Source of the DNA: Isohypsibius dastychi
Taxonomy: Eukaryota > Tardigrada > Eutardigrada > Parachela > Isohypsibiidae
Reading direction: 5' to 3'
NCBI GenBank assembly: GCA_034696485.1
Contig: JAQIWT010000155.1
Coordinates: 1 to 31,253, forward strand
Length of the DNA: 31,253 nt
Both the position numbers and the translations under genes were made by a program. Shown here piece by piece: positions 11,099 to 23,000 of this stretch. The notes under the pieces were generated by a model. It searched no databases. It saw only the letters and a program-made list of their open reading frames with translations, and was not told the origin of the DNA. Within the stretch, counting starts at the first letter, position 1. Every line of letters starts with the position of its first letter.

Positions 11099-14000
11099 CT
11101 GCAGAAACAAACCCGTTGCACTCGGATACATGGAACCATAAGTCGATAACTCACAGCTTGGTGGAAGAACTGTCGTTCGACGTGGAGTACTGCGTCTCAC
11201 TTTTCGACTCTCGCAGATGAAGCCTCTTCCGTAATAGGTTCCACATTCATAATTAGCCCAAGTACCATTTGGCATAATCTGTCCACATGCTTTTCGGAAA
11301 TTCTGACTGGTGCTGTTTGCCGGTTGATCTGAAACAATCACAGTCCTAAACTGAGGCCCATTTATTTTCGCAACTCAAGAGGCTGATAATTAATGTATAG
11401 CTCACTGATTCCCCAGTTGAAAAATGGTTCTCCATCTTCCTCCACATTCCCTCCAACCCATTGCCACACAGGCTGACCGAAGGCGTTCACGGCCTCTTCC
11501 ATACCGATCCAGCTGTTATAGTTGGCGTTCTCTAGATACCGTTCCAAGCACTTCTGGTCATCTTCTGTGCGGATAGACGCAAGGTTGCCATCGAGAGCCT
11601 CGCACTGAGCTTTGGCGTCTTGGAATGAAACATAACGCGGACTGACGTCATGCTGGGCCATGGGTACATCGATGCGATAACAAGATCTGGTACATTCAGA
11701 TGGGAAATTAAGAGGGCAGTAATCGTATTCGGACTGTTGATGAACGGGGAGACAAGGAGCTGCAATATAAGGATGCTGACATTGATATTGGAGCTGGACC
11801 TGAATTCGCACTTACTGAATCGTCTCTCACAAACCGCATAGCCAGATCTCCCCTTGGTATCACAGTCACGATCGTCCCACTTTCCCTCCGGTCCAACGCT
11901 AACACATCCATTTGGCGTAGGCTTCAACGTCATGCTCATGAAATTTGAGAACACAACCGGGCAAGTATTCTCCCATGAGAAATGACCGAAATGTTCCTTC
12001 ATTCCAATCCACCCATGGAAGGTGTGATTATGACGTCGCCAGTGTTCGCTGAGCATCGAGTGTACCAGAGCGTTTTCGTAGATATCAGAAATTGACGCCA
12101 GGTCACCGTATTTGTCACCGTGATTTTGGCATTTTGCTCGAGCGTCATTCCAGGTGTCCTTGCCTTCTTCAAGCTCGAGAATCACGAAACAGTTGCCGTC
12201 AAAATCAGTGTAGCCTGGCTGACATTTTGTTGATGCTGGCACTTGCGGCTGGGCAGCCGGGTCTGAAAATACAGTTGAAGAACAAGTCGTGACCTTTAGT
12301 GAATAGGTAACCTTTGCCGGCTTTGCAAATGAACGGCCGTTTTTCGATGCAGCGAGCGGCTCTCCATCTTCCTCCTCCACGTTTGGTGGGCAGATATTCA
12401 ACGCACATTTTCTCCTACAAGAAAAAGCATCTTAGGAATTACTGTTTTAATAGCTTGAAAGCGGTGAAGTTCCTGAAACTTTTCTGAAAAGTTTTTAAAT
12501 TTTTGGATAATTGCGATGTTGAAACGTGGGAATATCCTTGTTTTATAAAGTAAAACAGGTTTCGTTATGAATGAGCAACATACCGATGACGATAAATAAT
12601 ATGGTTCGTTGTAGTGCCAGTTCAAATAGCGAAGCGGTGTGTTATCGCTCCAGCCAAAGTCCCAGCTGTCACTCAGTTCATGAAGTCCAGTCCAGAAGCT
12701 GCCAATATGATGGCGGTGCTTCATCTGTGCTAGGATAAAGTCGTTCTCGCTTTGTCCATGAATAGAAACAAGGTCAGCTCCTGGGAGCGTCTGTTTTGAG
12801 CAGAAATTGAGTGCTTCTTCCCATGTGGTGTTCTGTTCCGCTTCGGTGGCAAAGTAGTAACAACTCGATTCTAGAAAATAAAACTTGTTGACCAATAAGT
12901 TCGAACAATCACTTCGAATAACAAGGAATCTATAATTTTGCGTGCTTTTCTGTAAAATTGCACCGTTGATGAGTCTTTGACTTACGGTGCTGAACCCAGT
13001 CTTTGGGGCAGTTGCCCACATCGGGCGCTCGAGTTGGCAGCTCAGGTGGCCGTGTCCTGCTTGACTTGGCGCAAATATACGGATATGCTAGTCCGCAGTT
13101 CAGGTCCCTCCACAATCCAGATTTTGTATTTTGAGCGACACATCGGTCTCGACCATGTGGGTTCGGCTGACCCGCTTCCCATGCGCGGAACATGGAGACG
13201 TGCCCGTCATCCCAACCAAACTGTCGATTGGCCTGATCAGTCTGATACAATCCAATCCAGTAGAATTCACCGTCTGCTCCACTAATTTGTGATGATTTCA
13301 TTGCAATCCAGTCGTGGTGTGATTTATCCATGATGGTCACTAAACGGGAATCCAAACGTCGGCAGTCTTGGCGTGCGCTCACCCAGTCGTTTGGATGTTT
13401 GGAGAAATAGATGCATTCTTGGACTGTTTCGTCGAAATACCACTCTCCTAGTTCACTTGACTCTCCGCAAGTCGCTGTTCAGAAAACAAATGTGAGCAAG
13501 AGTAACAGTAAATTTTTCCATTTTTCTAGTCCAACATGACGGACATTATGTATCCTGAGCCTATGTTATTTGTACTTACTGTTAATCGGGGAGGCGGATG
13601 GGAATTCCTCCAGCAGGGTTCCTTCCGAATACGCTCCTTTCTGAATTTCGCACATCCATCCATAAGACTGCTGGCAGTTCTGCGGAATCCAGTCACCACT
13701 AAGTGACTCCAATGCAGCACAGCTGAACTCTTCCATTTGCGAATGGTCCTCCTCAATGTGAAAGTGGTCAACCGTCAACGGGCTGTTGTCTGACCATGTC
13801 CATCGTTTCTCGGACTGGTAAGGTGTTTCTCGTAACCCGATCCAGTACTGGTTCTGCGTAGAAAAGAAGGGCTGAACTTGGAAGTCTACAAAGTTCTGTT
13901 CTTCAGCTGAAGCGATCGAAACCAGATGACCAGTCTGGAATCCACGACAGAAATCCTCGGCCGCTTGCCAAGTCAGTGCGTACACCACTCCATTTTGCAG

Positions 14001-17000
14001 TTCTTCACCAACGTAGCCCTGGAGAATCGAAATTGGAAATATGAAGCAACAGGTGGTTTAACTTACCTTGTAACAAGAAGTCAATGTGTCTTTGGTCTTC
14101 CATCCAGATGGACACCCTGTTGGCTTAGGGGTGACAACTGGGGGTGGGGTTGGTGGGAATGTAATTGTCCGCTTAGTTTCACACAGTGCGTATTTTCGCT
14201 CACTGCACCGGTCCACATACCAGTCCCCAGGAAGAGAATAATCAGTGTAGGTCCCACTCAGTCCAACACATCCGGCACCATCAACGCTACCAGGCTGACT
14301 GGGTCCCCAGTTGGTGAATTTGACAGTCTCACCAGTAATCCACTTCAGGTAAGCCTCCCATTCTGTACCCTTCTTCATACCGATCCAGAACTCGGTTCCA
14401 AAACGTGAGACATGTGAGTCGAGGAAACGCTGCTCATCGACATCGTCAACAACGACCAGTCTGCCGGACATGCCGACACAGAAGTAGTCTGCGTTGTCGA
14501 AGTTATAAAATTCACGAGAGTTGCTGCTTGGGAGGTTGCCGAAAAAATAACAGCTTTCACGGAAACCGTATGCACCGGGCTGGCAACCAGGGACTGTGTG
14601 AGTACCGTCTGAACCACCAACTGGCACGACGGACTGGAGCGGCATTTCACATGTGTATGACTTTTTCTGGGCGCATGGATACACCGCAATACCCTGATGG
14701 TAAACCGTTGTGATCGTCAATAAATACAGAACAGTTCCGCGAGAAAACTTACGTTCATTGTCAATGCGGCGCAGTTGGAGTTCGGACCGCCTGCACTAGA
14801 GGAGAAGGACAGCCCGTCCCAGGGCAAAAATGTCACAGGAGCTCCGCTTGCCCAGACAAAAACTCGTGGTCCGTTTTGAGTAGCCAGGCTATTGAGGCCA
14901 GTCCAGCTGTTCGAGAATCGTTTCTGCTCATCGAATTCAGCTTGAGTCTTAATGGTGACCAGCTCAGCTTTTTGAGTCCGGCAGTCCGATTGAGCTTCAC
15001 TCCAGGACAGTGTGGATAGTGAGTATTTCACGCAGCGGCCGAACCACAAAGCCCAGTCTTTTGGACAGCCCATTTCTTGACCTACGAAATCGCACAAGGT
15101 TAACTTTATCGTAAAATCTGCCTCTGTCAGAAATTGGAACTGTCGTACCTGGTAAAGCCGTTGGACCTGGTGTTGGTGTAACGGCAGTAACTGGCGGAAT
15201 CACTCGTTTGCACATATAAGGATGCGATTCACCGCAATCCGCAGAGTACCACTTTGGGTAACCCCATGTAGATGTTCGAATATGGGCGCAACGGGGTTTG
15301 CCCGCTGTGAGGGTGTTAGTCAGAGGTTCACCTGAAAACAAATGGGTTTGAAGATGTGAGCTTGTAACGAGTGTGAGGAAGTTCTTACTGCCAGCCCAAT
15401 TGCTGACCGCTAACGGAATGTGCCATTTGTTGGACGAGGAACGTGATGGCCAATTCCAGTCGTTGTTCTTCTCTGAGTAGAGACCGAGCCAGTAATTCGT
15501 GGTCGAAGGCTGACCTCCCATCCAAACATCTTCGTCGATTGTCAGATTGTTGTTCATGAGATCTACGTTCAAAACATGAGTCATCAAAATCTGAATCTGA
15601 TTTGCGGTAAAATCTGGTTTACTATCAATGAATCTGTTCTCCTCTTTTGTGGTTATGGTCAGCAAATCGCTGTCCGGGTGTAGATTCTGACAGACTTGTT
15701 TTGCCAATCGCCATGGGACTGGATCGTGATGAATTTGATAGCAGTTGTCACCCTCACTGAACCACCCAGCTCCACAACGTAAGTCAAAAAACGTGTCAGT
15801 CGGCGGCCGTACCACGGGCTCTGAAGCAATGAAAAAATGTATAATACTTCTCAGCAAAGAGACTCAATCCTCACGTCCTGGATGATAGCAGAAAAACTCT
15901 CTGGTTTCATTACAAGGCACATGGTACCAGTAGCCCCTTCTGGCTTTAGAGGAATAGAACGAGCTTGAGGAAATGACCCAGCTGCTGTTGGCTCCAGCAA
16001 TTGCAACACAAAACTTGTTGAAATTCGGGTCGTTTTGCGCTGTGACTGAGCCGCTGTCATCCCATCTGGTGAAAGCCCCAGGACCCATCTGTGAAAAGAA
16101 TGATATTGTCGTTCTCCTCGATCAGCTTTATGAGAGCAAAGGCGGAGGGCACGACATCGTATTTGCACTTTTGCTGAAGTCGCAAAACTAATTTCGTTTT
16201 GTGATTCTTATACTAAACCTGGCACGTGAGGAATCTTCAAGGTCAACAAATACCATACCATAAATTACCAAATATTACAAATTACATAAATTATAAATTA
16301 CAATTACAATTACAAATACAAGTATAAATTATAAATTACATAAATTACAAATACCATAAATTACCATATTGTCGTCACTGTATTGATAATTCCATTTCTT
16401 CCCGTCATCGCTTTTACCGATAATCCGCACTCCCAGCCAGGAATCTTCTGTTGCCTTTGCTAAAATTGTGGAAAAAACAAAATTGGCAATAGGATTATTT
16501 ACCCAACGAAGAACTTCTACCTTGAAGCCATAGGTTCTCGCCAAAAGTCACAAGGTAGGCCAGATTAGATTTCTGTTCAATGCAGTGTCTCTGTGCGTCA
16601 TCTCGGTTCTTCTTTTGTCTGACTTGTAGATAGCATCCGTCGTGATATTTCTCGAACGGTGCGGCACATTCGTGGGATGCTGAGAGAATGCAGTCAATAC
16701 ACATTCAACAGGATCTCCAAATATGTACTCACGAAAAATCTCTTCGGGAGAGGGGATGTTTGCGGTATATGGCGCCTCGCAGATATAGCCCATCTTCTGT
16801 GAGCAGAGCGTGGCGTTCCAGTCACCACTTCCAGCAGCTTCATCGAAAACAATGAGTTAATGATGAACTGTTGATAAATGTAGAGAACAAAAGTACTTAC
16901 TGTACCACATCATGTCTCCATTGAAATAAACGCAGGATTCCCCGGACATGACTGGGGCGCTATTGCCTGCCCATGAAGTATACGCACTCGAAGCAAGCGG

Positions 17001-18898
17001 CTGTGTTGCATTGACCCAAGTATAACTCTGCCCACTCCCTTAAAATAAACCATACCGCCTCCGTTTCACAACTGAAAAATGAACATGCAGCTGACCTTTC
17101 AGCCCAATCCAATAATGAAACTTGGTCTGCTGCCAGGGTTCAAAAATCACTTTTGCCGCGTTGATTATATAGTCGTGGACTGCTTGACTGTAATTCATTA
17201 AGGTTACGATTCCGCCAGCATAAAATTGCTCCTGATCGTACTTTTGAATGACAACAAGATCGCCCGCTTGGTTCTTGCAGTCAGTGCGCGCCTCATTCCA
17301 AGTCCTGAGTCGGTCCTCACCCATGTTGAACTGGTAGCACTGGTCTCCGTATTCCCTCCACCCATATGGGCATTTGCCTGTGACAGCATCATAGTCAGAA
17401 AACACAACTCATTACCAACATGATGAGCAACTTACTCAGTGGTGTTTCGCAAGCAAATGGTTTCGCCTCACTACACATGTTACGCAACACCCATTGATGA
17501 GCTGCGGCCGTAGATCCAGATAGGCTTGACCAACTAGACCGAAGTGTATACAATTCTCCACATAGTTTTTGTCCATATGGTAGGGAACTATATCAGTCAA
17601 ACAATAAAGTCACGTAGTTTTGAAAAGCTCGGATAACAACGCACCCGAAATATTTTGTCAGATTTGTGTCCGGCCAAATAGAGTAGTTCGTGGCGGTAAT
17701 TGGAGTCCCGTCAAACCAGCTTACATCTTCTGGCTTTGTCAAGGGTGTCATGTTGTCAATGACCACGCCCACCCAGGCTCGGGAAACTTTCATGGAATCT
17801 CTTAGCCAAGCTTTGTAGATTTCATCCTCGGCTAAAGTTGTCGGAACGGTCAGACGTCCACCTACCCCTCTGAAACGTCAAATGAGAATGTTGTGCTAAC
17901 TCAGGGTGTTTGAGAGAGAAAGGATGAGTCTCACTGGCATAAAGATTCGGCGGCGTCAAAAGCCGCAAGCTGGGGGTAATAGCGAATGCATCGGCCATCA
18001 TGATACCGCCAACCATTTTCAACATCACACCAAGGTCGACCACCTACAACAATATGCATACTGAAAACATAGCCCGATTTCTGACAGGAAGATTGAAGCA
18101 TGGCGTTTAATAAACTGCGAAAACATCCTTCAAGCGCCTGTAATGGCATCACGCAAGAACCCCCCCCCCCCCCCGGTCTTATTTGCAACTTCAACTTACT
18201 AAAGTCTCCTTTACAAATCCATCGATTGCTGGTCGTGCTAGATTCGATCCGGGGCGTAAAATCGTTTGAGTCGTACGAATTGTACAAAGATATTCTTTTC
18301 GTGGCTCGCTCCGTGGCGCTAGTCGTATACGTTGGAAAAGCTGGGATCGTGCTAAAATCAACAAAGTTTCGATCGACTAAGATATTCTTTTGTCCCAGGC
18401 AAAGAACTCACAATCCTGGAATGGTGTTGTTGGTGAAAGTCCAAAACGTCTCGCCATCGGTCCACTCCCACTTTCCGTTTTCGAACGTCAAGCCAACCCA
18501 ATACCACGTTGAGGCGTCCAACTTGGCTTTGATCCATTTCTGTTACCAGCAACGAATTTTGCAAGAAAGAGTGGGAAAAGGTATGGGAGATAACGTACTA
18601 GTTCTTCAGCGTCATCAAACGTCACGATTTTTCCTCCTCTGATCCGACAATCCTGAACAGCGTCCTTGAAGGACTTGATAGATGGTGACGGGCCATTTTG
18701 TGGGGAAGTGTCAGTTTTTGAGATTATATGGTAGCATTTATTGGTGCCTTTCCTGTAGACCCAATCTTTACCCGGACAACGAACAGCTGATGTGACTGTG
18801 ACTAGAAAACCCAAACTTGATAAAAAAGCAATCAACATAGAATAGAAACGCTACTCACTTAGTATCCCAAGACAGAAAAAAATAATAGTCAACCTCAT
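10821..18898 (-). CDS. Receptor A: giant transmembrane protein with 12 C-type lectin-like domains
   Basis: 27 exons on the minus strand: 18898-18859, 18801-18599, 18539-18412, 18351-18200, 18043-17935, 17869-17645, 17587-17436, 17377-17242, 17187-17096, 17038-16901, 16837-16733, 16679-16521, 16459-16365, 16088-15875, 15820-15623, 15562-15389, 15331-15149, 15081-14753, 14693-14067, 14018-13580, 13474-12986, 12870-12584, 12414-12312, 12262-11816, 11759-11406, 11328-11155, 11098-10821. This gives 6030 nt (2009 aa) with every phase consistent and no stop. A signal peptide (MRLTIIFFCLGIL...TSA) leads into 12 CTLDs ending near residues 174, 336, 493, 649, 834, 965, 1145, 1299, 1445, 1592, 1741 and 1917. 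Each shows the WIG/WxG core and paired Cys. Pro/Thr linkers follow CTLD5 and CTLD7. One helix (about 1931-1952, AGIVIGVLIAVGLIGG) and a 57-aa basic Ser/Thr tail make it a type I membrane protein. Only CTLD9 keeps a QPN/WRD calcium-sugar motif. It is the tandem paralogue of B at 19755. It resembles a mannose-receptor-like clec protein; the ligand is unknown. Confidence 0.9.
12415..12583 (-). other. Extra intron in CTLD10 of receptor A
   Basis: A 169-nt phase-0 intron (GTATGT...CTTGTAG) splits CTLD10 between SSS and EKMCVEY. In B the matching coding sequence (SSKKVCIQY) is uninterrupted in a single 387-nt exon. It is the only intron position not shared by the two genes. Confidence 0.8.
16249..16368 (-). 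repeat. AT-rich tandem repeat containing the 5' splice donor
   Basis: A degenerate array of about 8-11-nt units (AAATTACA / ATAAATTAC on the + strand) sits in the receptor A intron 16364-16089. On the coding strand the unit reads GTAATTTAT. There are about eight copies of GTAATT, the last being the intron's own 5' splice site at 16364. The matching B intron (24811-24757) is only 55 nt and has no repeat, while this one is 276 nt. Confidence 0.8.
18160..18174 (-). repeat. 15-nt G homopolymer in the CTLD1/CTLD2 intron of A
   Basis: Fifteen C on the + strand, so 15 G on the coding strand, about 25 bases inside the intron that follows the exon ending at 18200. The homologous intron of B has a 15-nt homopolymer on the opposite strand. 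Confidence 0.95.
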
Positions 18899-19568
18899 TT
18901 TTCCAAATTCCTCTCCGCGGAAGAATGAAGAATGAAAGACTAGGTACTGAACAAGGTGGAATGGAAGTGGGGCGGTGCATTGCTCAAGGTTCGAAGGCCG
19001 ATAAATCTCGAAGAATTGTTACCGGAACGAAAGATAGTATTGTGTGAATTTCCATCACAAACCAGCTTACACCGTTTGTCTCTCCTGCATGAGATTTGCG
19101 TTGTTATTGTTTATTCGAGACGTTTATGACAGGGTTATCTTTGTCGTGATTGACAAATTATCTTTCGAACAGATTCTTTGGTGCATTTTGACGTTGGCTT
19201 ATCAGGTTGCGTCGACCATGCGTCCAATTCTTGTTCGCTGTTTGTACTAATGGCATTTGAAGCGTGATTTGCTGGAACATTCGAGAATCAGTCTGCCTAG
19301 ACTTCCCAATCGTAGGCAACGTTTTCACTATTATCATGTACAACGCCATTTTATTACCAGATTTTTGCCTCATAGAAAGAACCTCGCTAGTGTCTGGAAA
19401 AAAACATTTAAATGAACTAGTCGAATTATTTTTTTGGAAAAAACATATTCCAAGTGGCGACTGACACATCTTCAAATGCTCAGTTTGGCTACAAGTACCT
19501 GAACTACAGTTTGGTTCACATGTCATCACGCTTAAGTTTCTCGACAGGTTTGATATATACGGTATTAT
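18899..19568. other. Promoter region of receptor A and 3' flank of receptor B
   Basis: Only 856 bases separate the B stop codon (19755) from the A start (18898). The A-proximal half carries three GATA-type sites. Several short open frames on both strands have no recognisable domain. There is no trans-splice acceptor directly before the A start. The spacing is far larger than a typical nematode operon gap (about 100 bases), so A probably has its own promoter. Confidence 0.5.
19135..19205 (-). promoter_or_regulatory. GATA-site cluster upstream of receptor A
   Basis: On the minus strand, AGATAA lies at 19135-19140 and 19158-19163 and the extended CTGATAAG at 19198-19205. They are about 240, 260 and 300 bases before the ATG at 18898. 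CTGATAAG matches the extended site used by intestinal GATA factors (ELT-2/ELT-7) in C. elegans. Receptor B has the same pair of motifs at nearly the same place. Confidence 0.5.
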
Positions 19569-19574
19569 TTTATT
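19569..19574 (-). promoter_or_regulatory. Possible polyadenylation signal of receptor B
   Basis: AATAAA on the minus strand, about 180 bases past the B stop codon. It is the nearest canonical hexamer I found downstream. Confidence 0.4.
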
Positions 19575-19754
19575 CGAATGCAGTTCTGAACGAAGAGCTA
19601 CGAGCCATATGGTATCGTTCGCATTTCGACACTCATGCTCTCAAAAGAAAGGAAGTTTCGTTGAATATCAAAACCTTAATCACATCGGAGAAAAAACATG
19701 TGTCTTTTATCAGGAGTATTTTTGGTACAAAAAAGGAATCGGTGAGGTTTGACT

Positions 19755-20032
19755 CTAAGTATACGAGGCTCCATTGAAATCTGGGTCTTCAGCAATCCGT
19801 TGTGTGTCACCGTGTTTCTGGGATATCCGCTTCGTAAATCCGACAGACCCCAGTTTCGACGCAGTGGCATTCTTAACACTAGAGCCGGCAGATCTAACCG
19901 AGGACATGACGGAGCCGGTTCGGCCAGTTTTGACGATGAAAACGATTCCACCGATCAAACCGACGGCAATGAGCACTCCGATAACGACTCCGGCTGTTTG
20001 ACCACCTGTCATCCCTTGGCCCCTGACACCAT
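19755..20032 (-). other. Membrane helix and cytoplasmic tail exon of receptor B
   Basis: This exon has the same length and phase as the last exon of A. The helix (AGVVIGVLIAVGLIGG) differs from A by one residue. The tail begins KTGRTGSVMSSVRSAG and diverges only towards its end. Confidence 0.85.
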
Positions 20033-23000
20033 CTGCAGAATCGCAATTAATCACAATGAATGAAAAAACAGTAAGTGGGTGACTTACAGCCTGGGGGTAA
20101 GGTAGTTGTCCTTCGCGAATTACCACGTGTGACCTTATCACTTTCGCAAATAAAGCCCTTGGCCCACCATGACTCACACTCTGAAGCCACCCATGTACCA
20201 TTCGGTAAAATCTCTCCGCAGATTTTCGGATAAAACGCGTTGGTATTGTTCGAGGGTTGATCTGTTGAAAATATCATGGTAAAAATCGAACAAACACTTC
20301 GTGACAAAAAGCTCACTCTCGCCCCAGTTGAGGTAGTTGGCTCCAGTCCCCTCTGAGTTGCTATCCTCCCATTGCCACACAGGTCTGCCATCCTGATTGG
20401 TGACTTCTCGAAGGCCGATCCATAAACCGTAATTTGCCGACTCGATGTACTTCTCCAAGCACTTTTGGTCATCCTCCGTCCGGATTGAGGCCAGTCTTCC
20501 CTTCATTTTGGCGCACTCCTCTTTGGCTTCGGCGTAGTTGAGGTATCGTTGGTAACCGTCATGATGGGACATACTCACATCGATATTGTAGCAAGACCGC
20601 GTGCACTCTGATGAGAAACCAACTGGGCAGTAATCGAATTCAGACTGCTGGTGGACAGCGGGACATGGGGCTGCAACGAAGAAACGGTAATTATCAGGAC
20701 GCATTCGTCAAACGGTGTAAAAATGAAATTTACTAAAACGTCGTTCGCAGATTGCAAAGCGAGTCCTATTCAGCGATTCACAATCGTCCGACCGCCATTT
20801 CCCTTCGCGTCCAAGATTGACACAGCTTGTAGTTGTTGGAGTTGTGGCGAGATCCATGAAGTTGGAAAATACAACGGGACATGTGTTCTCCCAAGCAAAG
20901 TGCCCCATGTGCTCCTTCATGTTGATCCAAGCGTGAAGGCCATGATTCCCACGCTCCCAGTGCGAGGCGAGCAGAGTATGAACCAATGCGTTCTCGTATA
21001 CGTCGGAGATGGTGGCAAGGTCACCGTATTTGTCGCCATAGTTCTTGCACATGTGCTGCGCGTCAGCCCAGGTGTCCTTCCCTTCATCCAGTTCGAGAAC
21101 GACGAAGCAGTTTCCGTCAAAGTCAACGTAGCCCGGTTGACATTTGGTGGCCGGGGGTGTCTGCGGTTGCGCGGCCGGGTCTAAGGAAATTTTTAAAGAA
21201 AGTGTTTTCAACAAATGGTGACCTTTCACATACCTTTACGAGCTTTGCAAATGAAGGGTTTCTTTTCATCACACATTGCCTCACGCCATCTTCCACCACC
21301 TCTTCGGTGACTCAGGTACTGAATACACACCTTCTTGCTGGAATAGAACAGTGGTTCGGTTGGATGCCAGTTCAAGTATCTCAGTTGTGAGTTGTCACTC
21401 CATCCATAGTCATAAACATCTGACAGCTCGTGAAGTCCGATCCAGAAATCACCAATGTGATGTCGGTGTCTCATCTGGGACAGGATGAAATCATTTTCTA
21501 CTTGATCGTGGATTGACGCCAGGTCAGATTGTGGGAGGAGCATGCCGTTACAGAGCTGGTGTGCTTCGTCCCAAGTTGTGTTTTGTTGGGCCTCAGTGGC
21601 AAAGTAGTAGCAATTATGACCTTTAACAATGACATTTGTAACAGAAGTTAAGCTACACACTGAGTGTTACGTACGGTATTGGACCCAGCCTGGGGGGCAG
21701 TTGCCAACATCAGGTGCGGGAGTCGGTGGCTCTTCTGAGTGAGTTCGATTGGATTTGGCGCAGATATAGTTTAGCGCCTCACCACAACTCCTGTCTCTCC
21801 ACAAACCAGATCTGGTATTCTGGGCAACACATCGCTCGGTCCCCCGGGGGTCTGGCTGATTCGCTTCCCATGCCCGGAAAAGTGAGACATGACCGTCGTC
21901 CCACCTGAACTCTTTATCTGCATAGTCCTCTTGGTAGAGCCCGATCCAGTAATGTGCTTTCTCGTAACCGGCAAGCTGTGAGGTCTTCATCGCAATCCAG
22001 TCGTGGTGTTTCTTGTTCATGATGGTGACCAAATGCGAATCAAGTTGGTGACAGTCTTGACGGGCTCCTTCCCATGTGTTGGCCAGTTTGGAGAAGTACA
22101 GACATTCTTTTGTTGAAGATTCATAATACCACTCTCCTTCTTCAGTGGCCTCTCCGCAAGTAGCTGAAAAAAACGCATTCTGATGACATATTTTCGACCA
22201 GCTTATTTCGTTAAATGAGTTTACTGTTAATTGGAGAGGCAGTGGGGAACTCTTCAACCATTTCTCCCTCAGTGTACGTTCCTTTAGGGATCTCACACAT
22301 CCATCCATGGGCCTGTTGGCAGTTTTGAGGGATCCACCGGCCGCTCATCGAATCAAGGGTGACGCACACAGTGGACTCAAGTGCAGAGTGGTTCATTGAT
22401 GCATCGAAATTGTTGACCAAGTAAGGCGTACCGTCAGACCATGTCCACCTAGGCTCGGAGAAAATGAACGAATATTGCCTGAGACCAATCCAAAACTGCG
22501 CTCCCGAGATCCAAGTGGTCTGAACATCGTAATCGATAAAGTCTTGCTCTTCTTCAGTTTTCACAGAGACGAGATGGCCGTAGTTGAAGTTGCTACAGAA
22601 GCTCTCGGCAACTGACCACGTGGCGCCTTGGATTGGTCCAGTTTTGCTACCAACATACGCCTGTTGACAAATTATTTAAATTAGCCCCAATTATATCACT
22701 TAATTGTGGTTGGTACGCACTTTGTAGCAGGAAGGTAGTGTCTGCTTAGTAATCCATCCCGAGGGGCACCCTGTTGGCCTAGGGGTAGTCGGCAGCATAG
22801 GTCTTGTTGGAATAGTTATCGCACGTTTGGTCTCACAGAGCGCGTACTTTTTCTCAGAGCACCGATCTACATACCAATCTCCCGGCAGAGTTTCTTCATC
22901 ATAAGTTCCAGTTGTCGCAACACAACCTTCTCCGGCAATGGTGGCTGGTTGTCCAGGACCCCAGTTGGTGAATTTAACCGCCTCTCCGGTGATCCATTTA

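Noticed and set aside
18100-18642. 180-codon + strand open frame
   Set aside because: It lies antisense to the first exons of receptor A, includes the 15-nt C run, has no domain, and is explained by the intact minus-strand coding.
10821-18898. Receptor A as a decaying pseudogene copy of B
   Set aside because: Single-exon frames look broken at first sight, but complete splicing gives 2009 residues with no stops, consistent phases and retained cysteines.
18898-19755. A and B as one operon
   Set aside because: The gap of 856 bases is much longer than usual for nematode operons, no SL2-type acceptor is seen before the A start, and A has its own GATA sites.
20651-21184. 177-codon + strand open frame
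   Set aside because: It is the antisense shadow of CTLD11 and CTLD12 of receptor B; composition follows the coding strand and there is no recognisable fold.
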